This document shows, in pieces, positions 1 to 8,455 of a DNA stretch of 64,000 nt; the first letter of the stretch is position 1; each line of letters starts with the position of its first letter. The DNA comes from CAZVYJ01 sp964631565 (GTDB lineage: Bacteria > Planctomycetota > Phycisphaerae > SM23-33): contig CAZVYJ010000011.1 of the NCBI GenBank assembly GCA_964631565.1, positions 1-64,000 of the forward strand. Direction: 5' to 3'. The notes under the pieces were generated by a model. It did not search any database. It was not told the origin of the DNA and saw only the letters and a program-made list of their open reading frames with translations. A program made the position numbers and the translations under genes.

Positions 1-354
1 ACAATCGTAGGCGGAAGCCGCTTCAAAACATTGGATACTCCGATAACCTTGGAAGCGGGTTTCCACGGCATGATCGTCGGCGAAAACTATGGCGTGGATG
101 GTGAAGGCTGGGAGCAGTATTATGGTAGTTTCACACCTCCCGGGACAACCGATGACGGCGGCGGCCTGATTACCTTCCTGACAGACGGTAAATACCAAGT
201 CGAAGGTACGTATCCTAACCTGTCTCTCGGCTATGGTAGCGTCATCGCACCGGTGGCAGCCGGCACATTTGTATATGATGCAGTTCCCGATCCGGCGACA
301 CTGGCTCTCTTGAGTATGGGTGGTTTGGGCCTGCTGATTCGACGCAAGCGCTAA
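1..354 (+). CDS. PEP-CTERM sorting domain protein, 3' part only
   Basis: The reading frame is open to the first base, so the gene starts upstream of the window. About 118 residues are visible. The C-terminus has a PEP-CTERM signal in variant form: Pro-Asp-Pro-Ala-Thr, a hydrophobic stretch with Gly-Gly-Leu-Gly, then a basic tail RRKR. Such signals are recognised by an exosortase in the inner membrane after Sec export. The visible body is Gly-rich and I cannot assign it a fold. A degenerate form of the 3' hairpin found behind the other cassettes follows at about 381-400, so this looks like the last gene of another cassette whose regulator lies outside the window. Confidence 0.85.
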   Translation, partial: TIVGGSRFKTLDTPITLEAGFHGMIVGENYGVDGEGWEQYYGSFTPPGTTDDGGGLITFLTDGKYQVEGTYPNLSLGYGSVIAPVAAGTFVYDAVPDPATLALLSMGGLGLLIRRKR

Positions 355-403
355 AGATACCCGATTTGGGAGTTGAACAAGCTCAGGGTTTCTCCGTGAT
401 ATG

Positions 404-437
404 CGGGCTGTCCTCAAGGGCAGCCCGTATTTTTATT
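404..437 (+). terminator. Rho-independent terminator of the first PEP-CTERM gene
   Basis: CGGGCTGTCC and GGGCAGCCCG form a stem (one G-T wobble) around a short TCAA loop, followed by TATTTTTATTT. It lies 50 bases after the stop codon. Confidence 0.85.
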
Positions 438-588
438 TGCCCATCAAAACAATCTTAACTCTTGTTTGAAAGAACAGATATGTGAAATGGGAGGTGGGCA
501 GGGGGATAGACGCCCAGTCTGATTTCTGGAGACCGGACCATCCGGCGATAAGTGTGAAACCAGGCTATTTTCATTGTTAACTTCTCTC

Positions 589-643
589 TTGACATTAGCG
601 TCAATACAGGTTATTCTATCTATTAAGCTAACACATCAGAGTG
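589..643 (+). promoter_or_regulatory. Promoter of cassette 1 regulator with degenerate operator-like repeat
   Basis: TTGACA (589-594), 17 bases, then TATTCT (612-617). TTATTCTATCTA at 611 is the half-site also found at the promoters of the cassette 2 and 4 regulators. A weak inverted partner (reverse complement ACTCTGAT) lies about 20 bases downstream. Position over the -10 box suggests repression, perhaps by the adjacent regulator. Confidence 0.65.
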
Positions 644-666
644 CTTTTCTGAAAGGCTGTAACGCT

Positions 667-1719
667 TTGGACACTGTGGTTAAGCATAAGAGTATAGTCA
701 AGTCGCTTCGCGGCGATATATTGCGGGGTGTGTACGTTCCCGGCGGTCGCCTGCCGAGTCGCGCCCAGATAAGCCGCACCTATGGCGCCGGCATGGCGAC
801 GGTGCAGAAGGCTTTAGATACTCTTATCGAAGACGGTTTCGTTCATGCGAAAGCCGGGTCGGGCACGTTTGTTGTGGAGCGTCCGCCGCACCTCTGCAAT
901 TATGCGATTTCAATACCTGAGGCCGAATTGTGGTCGTGTTATTACGACGCATTCAGGGAAGCCATGGGAGATGTCAGCTCCAGCAAAGACATCGAATTTC
1001 GAGAGTATCTTACTTCGCGCGACGTCGCTTCCCGCCAGGGCATCAGGAATCTTTGCAGGGATTCGTCGCACAACAAACTCGCTGGCATCATAGTGAGCGG
1101 CGATCCGACAGCCCTGGCGGATACCGGCATATTCAATAATCCCGCTGTTCCCTGCGTGGCGAACCAATTTGCCTACAATGTTCCATTTCCGAAAACCTGC
1201 CTTGATGACGAATCGTTCCTGAATCGCGCGATAGAGTTTCTTTCATCGCGAGGCCGGCGGCGAATAGCGCACCTGTTCATGGATTTCGAAGCGCGTCACA
1301 TGGTTGACTTCGAAAACCAGATGAAACGCCTGAACGTGGAAGTCAGGCCTTACTGGGTCCAGTCAGTTCCGATGACCGCATTGTTCCGTTCAGTAACGAA
1401 TGTCGTTCACCTGCTGGTGCAGGCCGAGATGTACGGCGAGCGCCCCGACGCGCTGATTATCCATGACGACAACCTCATCGACCATGCCATTGCGGGAATA
1501 CTGGCAGCCGGCGTTCGCGTGCCGGAGAACATGGATGTCATTGTCAAATTCAACTTCCCGTCGCGTAGACGGAGCCTGCTGCCGATAACGCGGCTGGGCG
1601 TGGATCTGCGCGATCTGCTTAACAGCTGCATCGAAATCCTGGACAAGCAGCGCAATGGCGAGCCTGTCCCGGACAAAACCGGACTTCCGGCATTATTTGA
1701 ACACGAGATAAGAAAATAA
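667..1719 (+). CDS. GntR-type regulator with LacI-like sensor domain (cassette 1)
   Basis: The protein has 350 residues. Residues 8-75 form a GntR winged helix with the usual PGGRLPS, MATVQKAL and GSGTFV landmarks. The rest matches a LacI/GalR-type periplasmic-binding fold, with GRRRIAHLF and PDALIIHDDN near residues 198 and 260. This layout resembles AraR-type regulators: GntR DNA binding plus a sugar-responsive effector domain. The frame is open further upstream, but the promoter -10 box ends at 617, so I chose TTG at 667, preceded by GAAAGG ten bases away. That start aligns with the cassette 2 paralogue (351 residues). The PEP-CTERM gene follows after 78 bases. The ligand is unknown. Confidence 0.85.
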   Translation: MDTVVKHKSIVKSLRGDILRGVYVPGGRLPSRAQISRTYGAGMATVQKALDTLIEDGFVHAKAGSGTFVVERPPHLCNYAISIPEAELWSCYYDAFREAMGDVSSSKDIEFREYLTSRDVASRQGIRNLCRDSSHNKLAGIIVSGDPTALADTGIFNNPAVPCVANQFAYNVPFPKTCLDDESFLNRAIEFLSSRGRRRIAHLFMDFEARHMVDFENQMKRLNVEVRPYWVQSVPMTALFRSVTNVVHLLVQAEMYGERPDALIIHDDNLIDHAIAGILAAGVRVPENMDVIVKFNFPSRRRSLLPITRLGVDLRDLLNSCIEILDKQRNGEPVPDKTGLPALFEHEIRK

Positions 1720-1797
1720 GGGCACTGTGGCCACTGGAGGCTTAACACGTTTTAGTTAATTTAACTTTTATTCCGGAGATCGAGAAAGGAGACTTCT

Positions 1798-2535
1798 ATG
1801 AGCTTGTTTTTAAGAAGGTTTCTACTGGCAGGTGTTCTGCTAGCCGTGGCGATGCCGGCAGCCGCGGACACTCTAACACTGAACAGCACATCAACGCTGG
1901 ATGATGCGTGGTTGTGGGCCGGCGGCGGTGGTGGTGGTGCAGCTAACAAGGAAGGTCTGCAGCTTGAAGCCGCAGCGAGCGGCTACCTGAAGCATGTCTT
2001 TCTGAGGTTCGACCTGTCGGCGATTCCAACCGGTTCGACCATCAACAGCGCAACCTATAACGGCTACTGCAATGGTGCCGGCACCGGCGGGAGCGACCCG
2101 GGCGTGATCAATGTGTACCTGGTTACCAAGCCGTGGGTGGAAGATGAAATCAGCTGGAACAGTTATTCCAGCGGCAATGCATGGGTGAATTCCGGCGGCG
2201 ATGCGGCCGGTCTGAATGATCCGGCCGGCAGCCCGATTTCCACGATTGATCTTCCGCAGATCAGTGCATGGTCAGCCATCAGTTTTGATCTAACCGCCGC
2301 AGTCCAGGCATGGGTGAACGGCACCACAAACAACGGTCTTCTGATGAAGTTTGCGGACGACCTCACTGTGCAGTCAGTCCAGTGGTGCGGTTCGGAAGCA
2401 TGGGTTGAAGGTTCGGGTTACCAGCATGTTGCCCCGTCGCTGACTATCGACTACACGATAGTTCCCGAGCCGGCGACCATGAGTTTGCTGGGTCTTGGCG
2501 GGTTTGGGCTGTTAATCCGACGTAAACGCAAATAA
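1798..2535 (+). CDS. PEP-CTERM surface protein with DNRLRE/CBM96-like domain (cassette 1)
   Basis: The protein has 245 residues. Residues 1-24 are a Sec signal peptide ending at Ala-Ala-Ala-Asp. Residues about 30-215 look like a DNRLRE (CBM96-type) module: hydrophobic FLRFDLS after the lead-in, WVEDEISWN in the middle, and ISFDLTAAVQAWVNG before the last strand. Relatives of that module bind polysaccharides such as alginate; binding here is inference. The end is VPEPATMSLLG, a hydrophobic stretch and RRKRK, a PEP-CTERM exosortase signal. AGAAAGGAG precedes ATG. The leader and signal-peptide DNA are about 95% identical to the cassette 2 gene, while the bodies differ. Confidence 0.85.
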   Translation: MSLFLRRFLLAGVLLAVAMPAAADTLTLNSTSTLDDAWLWAGGGGGGAANKEGLQLEAAASGYLKHVFLRFDLSAIPTGSTINSATYNGYCNGAGTGGSDPGVINVYLVTKPWVEDEISWNSYSSGNAWVNSGGDAAGLNDPAGSPISTIDLPQISAWSAISFDLTAAVQAWVNGTTNNGLLMKFADDLTVQSVQWCGSEAWVEGSGYQHVAPSLTIDYTIVPEPATMSLLGLGGFGLLIRRKRK

Positions 2536-2567
2536 GTAAATAAGTTGTGTAAAAGAATGCCGGAAAA

Positions 2568-2591
2568 GCTCAGGATCGGGTTCCTCTGAGC
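2568..2591 (+). promoter_or_regulatory. Conserved 3' UTR hairpin (copy 1)
   Basis: GCTCAGG and TCTGAGC arms enclose a loop with GGGTTCC. It lies between the stop codon and the terminator. The same element follows each of the other PEP-CTERM genes of the array. Function unknown: RNA stability, protein binding or antitermination are possible. Confidence 0.75.
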
Positions 2592-2594
2592 GAG

Positions 2595-2628
2595 GCGGGT
2601 CGTCCCCTAAGGGGCGGCCCGCTTTTTT
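2595..2628 (+). terminator. Terminator of cassette 1
   Basis: GCGGGTCGTCCCC and GGGGCGGCCCGC pair around TAA, followed by TTTTTT. Confidence 0.9.
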
Positions 2629-2759
2629 GTACTGTCGTTCATGGGGAAAATTACAGCAGGGCATCATCATAATGCAATATTTTAGAGTAAGTAACAGGCG
2701 GAAGAAGGTATTTGCCATAATAACGGGAATAACTATAGGTTTTCGGAGCAGTTTATAAC

Positions 2760-2815
2760 TTGACAGGAGAAAATTTTAAGTTATTCTATATCTATATTGA
2801 ACATATCTAGAATAA
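2760..2815 (+). promoter_or_regulatory. Promoter and inverted-repeat operator of cassette 2 regulator
   Basis: TTGACA (2760-2765), 16 bases, then TATTCT (2782-2787). TTATTCTA at 2781-2788 is mirrored exactly by TAGAATAA at 2808-2815; with flanking bases the arms agree at 11 of 13 positions. The half-site centres are 21 bases apart, two helical turns. The repeat covers the -10 box and start region, which suggests autorepression. Confidence 0.75.
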
Positions 2816-2841
2816 GTATCTGCTGATATCGAGAAAGTCGT

Positions 2842-3897
2842 ATGGCATTATCCGGAAAAGCCAAATATCAGAATGTGGTGTCCTCACTGAGGGACGGGAT
2901 AGTTAAAGGCCTGTATCGTCCCGGGCATCAGCTGCCGACCCGTCCTGAGATGGTGGAGAAATTCGGCGTCAGCATTGCGACGGTGCAGCGTGCGCTGGAT
3001 ACCTTATCTGACGATGGTTTCATCCGTGCTCGTGCCGGGTCTGGCACGTTTGTTGTTGATCGTCCGCCGCATCTCTGCAATTACGCCATATCGATGCCCA
3101 AGTCGGGCCAGTGGTCCTGCTTCTTTGATTCGCTCAGAGGGGCCATGAAATGCGTGGGGCAGGACAAAGATATCAATTTCCGTGAATATATTACTTCGCG
3201 TGATGTGGGCGACAGGCAGGGTATAAGCGATCTTTACTCGGATGTGTTCGACAAGAAGCTTGCCGGAATCATTATAACCGGTGACCCGGCCGACCTGTAC
3301 GGCACGGGTATTATGGAGAATAAGGCCGTTCCCTGCGTGGCGAACGTATCTACATTTGATGTGCCGTGCCCGAAGGTGTACACGCGTCTGGAAGCTTTTC
3401 TGGAGCGGGCGGTGGAATTTCTCGTGTCCCGCGGCCGACGGCGCATCGCGCACCTGTTCATGGACTTCGAAGCGCACCACGTCGCCGATTTTGAAGACCG
3501 CATGAGGCGCATGAATGTTGAAGTCCGGCCTTACTGGATACAGTCGGTCGCCATGTACGCGTTGTTCCGTTCCGCGACGAATGTTGTCAATCTGCTGGCG
3601 CAGCTTGACGGCGACAAAAAGCCCGACGCCCTGATCATCCATGACGACAACCTTATCGAGCATGCCGTTGCGGGTCTGCTGGCGGCCGGTGTACGGGTGC
3701 CGGAAGAAATGGAAATCGTTGCGATGTTCAACTATCCGTCGCGCACCCACTCTTTGCTGCCCATGACGCGTCTGGGCCTCGACATGCGCGAATCGCTGAA
3801 AAAAAGCGTCGAAATCCTGGACAAAATGCGCAATGGCGAGCCTGTCCCGGATGGAATCGAACTGAAAGTGAAGTTCGAACACGAAATGGAGAAATAA
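2842..3897 (+). CDS. GntR-type regulator with LacI-like sensor domain (cassette 2)
   Basis: The protein has 351 residues and is a close paralogue of the cassette 1 regulator. The GntR helix-turn-helix lies at residues 8-75, with FGVSIATVQRAL as the recognition region and GSGTFVVD closing the wing. A conserved PPHLCNYA linker follows. The effector domain from about 80 has GRRRIAH at 198-204 and PDALIIHDDN at 261-270, typical of LacI-type ligand-binding folds. ATG is preceded by GAGAAAG. The PEP-CTERM gene starts 77 bases after the stop with no obvious separate promoter, so both are probably cotranscribed. Ligand and operator are inferred, not shown. Confidence 0.87.
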   Translation: MALSGKAKYQNVVSSLRDGIVKGLYRPGHQLPTRPEMVEKFGVSIATVQRALDTLSDDGFIRARAGSGTFVVDRPPHLCNYAISMPKSGQWSCFFDSLRGAMKCVGQDKDINFREYITSRDVGDRQGISDLYSDVFDKKLAGIIITGDPADLYGTGIMENKAVPCVANVSTFDVPCPKVYTRLEAFLERAVEFLVSRGRRRIAHLFMDFEAHHVADFEDRMRRMNVEVRPYWIQSVAMYALFRSATNVVNLLAQLDGDKKPDALIIHDDNLIEHAVAGLLAAGVRVPEEMEIVAMFNYPSRTHSLLPMTRLGLDMRESLKKSVEILDKMRNGEPVPDGIELKVKFEHEMEK

Positions 3898-3974
3898 GAG
3901 TCGCCGTGACTCTTGGAGGCATTAAACAGGTTTATTTGACTTATTTTTTCCGGAGATTGAGAAAGGAGACTTTT

Positions 3975-4730
3975 ATGAGCTTGTATTTAAGAAGATTTCT
4001 ACTGGCAGGCGTTCTGCTAGCCGTGGCGATGCCGGCAGCCGCGGACACACTGGTGCTGGGCGATCCGGCGTGGGCAGGCACTCCTGCCGGCGCCATCGAC
4101 GGCAAAATCGCTGATGCGTGCATGTGGGTCGGATGGGGTGAAGGCATGGGCCTTGGCACCGGCGTTCAGTTTGAAAGCGGCCCGTCTTATGTCAAGCACG
4201 TGCTTTGGTACTTCGACTTGGCCGGTGCGGGTATGCCGATCGGGCCGAACACAGTGATTGACAGCGTGCAGTTCAACGTTTCCGATGCCGGCGGCGGGCA
4301 TGTGGCCCAGCCGGAAATCAATCTGTACGCACTGACGAAGGCCTGGACGGAAGCAGGCGAAACCTGGTACACCACGGGAACCGGAACGGACTGGTCGACT
4401 CCCGGCGTAGGCGCAGGCGACATCATCGAGTCCTCCAAGGTGTCGATTACCACCATTGGAGCTGCCGATGCATGGGCCCGTTTCGACATTCCGGGCTTCG
4501 ATTCGCTGATCCAGGCGTGGGCCAACGGCTCGATTACCAATTACGGTGCATTGATGGTGTATGCTGCTGAAGAAGGAGACGTGACAATGAACATGTGCTC
4601 CTCGCAGTATGCCTCGCACGTCAAGCCGTACCTGGTGGTTGAATATCATGTAGTGCCCGAGCCGGCGACTATGAGCCTTCTGGGCCTTGGCGGCCTGGGT
4701 ATGCTGATCCGTCGCAAAAGGAGTATATAA
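3975..4730 (+). CDS. PEP-CTERM surface protein with DNRLRE/CBM96-like domain (cassette 2)
   Basis: The protein has 251 residues. The start ATG follows GAGAAAGGAG and gives a signal peptide almost identical to that of the cassette 1 protein. The body (about 25-225) keeps the same module landmarks: YVKHVLWYFDL, AWTEAGETWY, and a late FDIPGFDSLIQAWANG. It ends VPEPATMSLLG, hydrophobic segment, RRKRSI. It is therefore a diverged paralogue of the cassette 1 product, exported by Sec and probably processed by an exosortase. The frame extends further upstream but the start chosen here restores the signal peptide and ribosome binding site. Confidence 0.85.
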   Translation: MSLYLRRFLLAGVLLAVAMPAAADTLVLGDPAWAGTPAGAIDGKIADACMWVGWGEGMGLGTGVQFESGPSYVKHVLWYFDLAGAGMPIGPNTVIDSVQFNVSDAGGGHVAQPEINLYALTKAWTEAGETWYTTGTGTDWSTPGVGAGDIIESSKVSITTIGAADAWARFDIPGFDSLIQAWANGSITNYGALMVYAAEEGDVTMNMCSSQYASHVKPYLVVEYHVVPEPATMSLLGLGGLGMLIRRKRSI

Positions 4731-4768
4731 GACGACCCCAACGCAGATTCGCAGTAAAAAAGCTTTGC

Positions 4769-4793
4769 GCTCAGAAGAAAGGTTCCTCTGAGC
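4769..4793 (+). promoter_or_regulatory. Conserved 3' UTR hairpin (copy 2)
   Basis: GCTCAGA and TCTGAGC arms, loop containing GGTTCC. Same position relative to the stop codon and terminator as in the other cassettes. Confidence 0.75.
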
Positions 4794-4802
4794 AACCGAG
4801 GT

Positions 4803-4832
4803 GGCCGTCCCTCAGGGACGGCCGCTTTTTTA
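4803..4832 (+). terminator. Terminator of cassette 2
   Basis: GGCCGTCCC and GGGACGGCC pair perfectly around TCA, then GCTTTTTTAT. The following 217 bases up to the next gene contain no recognised gene; a small GTGAA/TTCAC hairpin lies at 4990-5007. Confidence 0.9.
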
Positions 4833-5049
4833 TACCACTATTACAGCATCGGGGTCGATATTCCAATCACCATGGATTTACTATTATACAGCTTAAATCA
4901 AAAGAGAAATCCGTTTTTTGCAATTCAGTCGAACCCGGTTAACGATAAGAAGGTTTAATCAGCTAATATCAGTCTGCTGAAGTATTCGTGTGAATCCGGC
5001 GGTTCACGTGACGGGAACCCATATTTGAAAAACAAAAGGGAGCGACACG

Positions 5050-7044
5050 ATGAATCGAATCGCGGGAATTCAAGCCGGGAAGTTCAGACGGGTATCGTGG
5101 TATGCTGCCGCAGTCATAATTTTGATAATGGAAAGCGTGGTTATGGCAGGCGACTTGACGCTCAAGTACGATTCCAGCAAATATCCTGAATTGAAAATGG
5201 GATATAACGACCTTAACGGTGACGGCAAGGCCGATACGCTGATTACCAGATGGAACGACAAAATTATCGCCTTTATCAGCGACGGCGGGCAACTGCCGTG
5301 GAAGGCGGAGGACGAAAAGCAGGACTGGAACGCCTACTTCAACAAGGCGTACAACGTCGGCCAGGACCCGCCGGTGACATGGAACCCTGTAAGGGCCAGG
5401 TGGGGCGACTATACGATTCTGGTGGACCGCGACGGCGACGGCAGATTTGATTCCATCGGCGACTGGTGCTACAAGACATTCGACCTCAACAAAGACGGCT
5501 CGCCCGAGGCCGAGTACTATCATCTTTTCCCGGGGCACTACAGTAACAAGTTTCACATCAATTTCAGCGGCGAACGGGACATGTCGTGGCTGGACTTCGG
5601 CGGCTTCTGCTACTGCCCTGACGAGCAGCGATACGTCAACGGCAGCCAGTACATCATGAACGTTCACGGCAACGGAATGTTCCTCAACAGCTACGCCCGG
5701 AATACACAGTGCGCGTGGGAAAATCCCATCGCATGGTATGACTTCGATTTCGACGGCCGAACCAACATGGTCATGCGGGCCGCGGATACCTTCTACGAGG
5801 ACGGCAAGGATCACGTTTCCTACAGCGGCTGCCTGAGCGAGCTCGAGCTGGCGTTCGAGCTGAATTCGAACACCAGCGAGAAACGGTGGCACTCCCTGGA
5901 CATGCAGTTGACGTTCTTCAACTACGACAGGGGCAAGGGGCTGGATTACAAATCCTTCACCGATGCGCTGGCCTTCATGACGGGTCTTAAGGGTTCGGAG
6001 TTTCTCTCCGAGAATATGGCCGAGGCGAGGCTGCAGACCGTCCGCAGATATCTTCCTTACATGGACGGCTACAAAATCGGGATGGATTTCGACGGCTGGG
6101 CCGGCGTATGGCTGCTGTTCGATGAAGACGATGACGACAACCGCTGGGAAGAAATGTTCTCCAGGCACGAGCCGGCCGATTGGCACGGCTACGCAGACCA
6201 AATCGGCGACCGCACCGAGATCGACAGGGACTACGGCGGCAAGGGCAAGCTTTACATCGCCAAATTTGACGGCCGCATTCACCTGTTCCATGCGGAATTC
6301 GCCGTATGGGATGTCGATTGTCTCGCCATGTATAAGGGTGCGTGCGACAGGGGCGCTACCCCGGAGGGGCCGAACCCGCCGGCCGGTATTCGATATCCGC
6401 GCGTGAGATATTCCGACACCAACGGCAACGGTTTTATCGACAGGATTGAATATATGACCGTCGAATACGGCAAGGAAGGCGAAACCGAAAAAATCGACCG
6501 GGTCGTTTCGCTCCTGGATTACGCGGACGAGAAGAACCCCAAACCGGATGTGTGCGAACTGTTCGATCCTCGCGTGGACACGAAAGTAACCGGCTGGACC
6601 GTCGCCAAATGGGACGGGAAGCCCTTCACGGCGAAGGATTTCAAGGGTACGCCCGTCAAGGCCGGCTTCGACAGGGTATACCAGTTTTACGGCCGGGTCT
6701 GCGACGGCATGTGGAGCGACGCCGAAAAACTCTATAAAACCGCCAGGGACCTGGGCCTGAACCGTTCAGAGGACCTGGACAAGGAACTGAAAGACACGTA
6801 CACCAAAGATGAACTCGCCGCGCTGAAAGTGCTGGACATACCCAAAGGGTACTCGCGGCACCTTTCCGGCAAGACCAGGCGGGAAAAATACAACAACGGC
6901 TACTGGCTTAAGGAAAAAGTTTTCGCGGACATCCTTGAGTATTCCTCGCTCGACAATCGCACGCTGGAGAAGTATTTTTACACCGGCAGGATCGATGAAC
7001 TCTGCGAATACGTCAGGGCCAACTACAAGCCGCAGCAGAAATAA
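5050..7044 (+). CDS. Secreted protein of unknown function with calcium-loop motifs
   Basis: The protein has 664 residues. Residues about 15-33 are a hydrophobic export signal. Several Asp-rich loops of the dockerin/EF-hand type are visible: DLNGDGKAD (54-62), DRDGDGRFD (126-134), DLNKDGSPE (145-153), one DFDFDGRTN near 240 and DTNGNGFID near 456. Such loops usually bind calcium and stabilise extracellular proteins. I do not recognise the overall family; it has many aromatic residues, which would fit a polysaccharide-active protein, but no catalytic motif is evident. GGGAG precedes ATG. A Gfo/Idh/MocA oxidoreductase follows after 47 bases and is probably cotranscribed. There is no PEP-CTERM signal. 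Confidence 0.8.
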   Translation: MNRIAGIQAGKFRRVSWYAAAVIILIMESVVMAGDLTLKYDSSKYPELKMGYNDLNGDGKADTLITRWNDKIIAFISDGGQLPWKAEDEKQDWNAYFNKAYNVGQDPPVTWNPVRARWGDYTILVDRDGDGRFDSIGDWCYKTFDLNKDGSPEAEYYHLFPGHYSNKFHINFSGERDMSWLDFGGFCYCPDEQRYVNGSQYIMNVHGNGMFLNSYARNTQCAWENPIAWYDFDFDGRTNMVMRAADTFYEDGKDHVSYSGCLSELELAFELNSNTSEKRWHSLDMQLTFFNYDRGKGLDYKSFTDALAFMTGLKGSEFLSENMAEARLQTVRRYLPYMDGYKIGMDFDGWAGVWLLFDEDDDDNRWEEMFSRHEPADWHGYADQIGDRTEIDRDYGGKGKLYIAKFDGRIHLFHAEFAVWDVDCLAMYKGACDRGATPEGPNPPAGIRYPRVRYSDTNGNGFIDRIEYMTVEYGKEGETEKIDRVVSLLDYADEKNPKPDVCELFDPRVDTKVTGWTVAKWDGKPFTAKDFKGTPVKAGFDRVYQFYGRVCDGMWSDAEKLYKTARDLGLNRSEDLDKELKDTYTKDELAALKVLDIPKGYSRHLSGKTRREKYNNGYWLKEKVFADILEYSSLDNRTLEKYFYTGRIDELCEYVRANYKPQQK

Positions 7045-7091
7045 ATACGGGCAGTCCACAGGGCGGCGCGGCACATATCGAGGAGAATAAA

Positions 7092-8111
7092 ATGGATAAG
7101 GTTCGTCTCGGAATCATCGGATACGGAACCATGGGGGAGATTTACTCTGAAGGCATAGCCGAGTTTCACAATGCCGAGGTAGCAGCCGTTGCGGACCATA
7201 ACCCGGAACACCTTGCGAGCGCCCTGCAGAAGCACGGCTGCGATGTGTTCGAGGATTACCGCGATATGTACTCGTGGGGAAAGCTGGACGCGGTGGTAAT
7301 CATACTGCCGGACTTCCTGCACAAAGAGGCTGTCATCGAGGCGGCCGCCGCGGGACTGCACATTCTCGTGGAGAAACCTTTCGCCATGTCGGTTCAGGAT
7401 GCGCTCGAGATGGTCGAGGCCGTCCGCAGGGCGAAAGTCAAATGCATGATCGAGTTCATGAATCGCTGGAGCGCGCCGTTTGTGAAGGCGAAGGAGCTGG
7501 CCGACGCCGGCAAGTTCGGATTCGTGACATCCGTTTCCGGCGATTTGAACGATTCCATATTTGTGCCCACCAGAATGCTGCGATGGTCCGCCCGCAGCAC
7601 GCCCGGCTGGTTCCTCATGTGCCACACATTCGACCTGGCTACGTGGATTACCGGAAAGAAGCCGGCCAGCGTCTTCGCCACGGCAGCGAAGAAGATTCTT
7701 GCGGCAAAGGGCATCGACACATACGACGCGATTGAAGCCTTGGTCAATTTCACCGACGGCTCCATCGGCCGATTCACCAACAACTGGGTTCTGCCCGAGG
7801 CGATACCGCTGCTTTATGAACTCAAGCTGCGCATCGTCGGCTCAGACGCCGCGATTGATATCAACACCTCCGACCAGCAGCTGCACTATTTCGACCAGAA
7901 TCGCTATGAGCACACATTCAACGCATGGGGCAAGGTGCTCGGCCGGCCTTACGGGCACTGCTATGACATGCTGCGAACTTTCGTCGATTGCATCCAGCGC
8001 GACCTGCCCGTGCCGATACCGGCCGAGACCGGGCTGAAAAATACCATTTTCATGGAAGCCGTGCATAAATCGGTTGAAACGGGCAAACCCGTCAGCATTG
8101 AAAATTACTGA
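7092..8111 (+). CDS. Gfo/Idh/MocA family NAD(P)-dependent oxidoreductase
   Basis: The protein has 339 residues, normal for the family. The Rossmann dinucleotide fold begins at once with GIIGYGTMG (8-16); the family signature EKP is at 94-96, in ILVEKPFAMS. The C-terminal half is the usual alpha/beta dimerisation and substrate domain, with HTFDLATWITGKKP. Members oxidise or epimerise sugars, inositols and amino sugars in the cytoplasm; the substrate cannot be read here. GAGGAG lies just before ATG. Position between surface-protein cassettes and behind a secreted protein suggests carbohydrate metabolism. Confidence 0.9.
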   Translation: MDKVRLGIIGYGTMGEIYSEGIAEFHNAEVAAVADHNPEHLASALQKHGCDVFEDYRDMYSWGKLDAVVIILPDFLHKEAVIEAAAAGLHILVEKPFAMSVQDALEMVEAVRRAKVKCMIEFMNRWSAPFVKAKELADAGKFGFVTSVSGDLNDSIFVPTRMLRWSARSTPGWFLMCHTFDLATWITGKKPASVFATAAKKILAAKGIDTYDAIEALVNFTDGSIGRFTNNWVLPEAIPLLYELKLRIVGSDAAIDINTSDQQLHYFDQNRYEHTFNAWGKVLGRPYGHCYDMLRTFVDCIQRDLPVPIPAETGLKNTIFMEAVHKSVETGKPVSIENY

Positions 8112-8364
8112 GCAGTCTTACGTAAGTTTGTTTCCCGTCTGGTGGCCTTCCTAGGCCGCCGGAATTGCAGAAAGCTACCAACCACCCCGAAAAGCGGTTT
8201 TCGAGGGTTTCCATGCAAGTTCTGCTCTGAGGCTGAGTATCCCTTGATAGCCTCCAGCTCGCGACATCTCTTTCATCTCCTTGATTCAAATGATGTTATG
8301 TTCATAACTATCGCGAGTTTTGAACTGGTATCATTTTATTTACAAGTTCGGAGTATTTTCGCTC
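8112..8364. other. Noncoding spacer before cassette 3
   Basis: No gene recognised. A perfect palindrome CTTACGTAAG lies at 8115-8124 and a GGTGGCC/GGCCGCC hairpin at about 8139-8158, without a clear T-run, so termination is uncertain. Confidence 0.5.
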
Positions 8365-8420
8365 TTGACTCATTGCTGGCTTATGGTAATCTAGATTACA
8401 TAGTTGGAAATCTAGATTAC
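8365..8420 (+). promoter_or_regulatory. Promoter and tandem palindromic operators of cassette 3 regulator
   Basis: TTGACT (8365-8370), 16 bases, TAATCT (8387-8392). The perfect palindrome GTAATCTAGATTAC (8386-8399) overlaps the -10 box and is repeated as AATCTAGATT at 8409-8418. The centres are exactly 21 bases apart, two helical turns, so two dimers could bind the same face of the helix. The core resembles the TTCTAGA-like half-sites of cassette 2. Confidence 0.75.
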
Positions 8421-8455
8421 ACTTGCCGGCAACAGGATTAGTGGGAAATACATAA

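Noticed and set aside
574..666. In-frame 5' extension of the cassette 1 regulator
   Set aside because: It would contain the promoter and start region; the paralogues align from residue equivalent to 667, which also has a good ribosome binding site.
667..2535. Toxin-antitoxin interpretation of the paired genes
   Set aside because: The second gene has a clear signal peptide and PEP-CTERM signal and the first a full sensor domain, which does not fit a toxin-antitoxin pair.
3004..3882. 292-codon minus-strand frame opposite the cassette 2 regulator
   Set aside because: Composition rich in His/Arg/Val is typical of shadow frames, and the plus strand is clearly coding.
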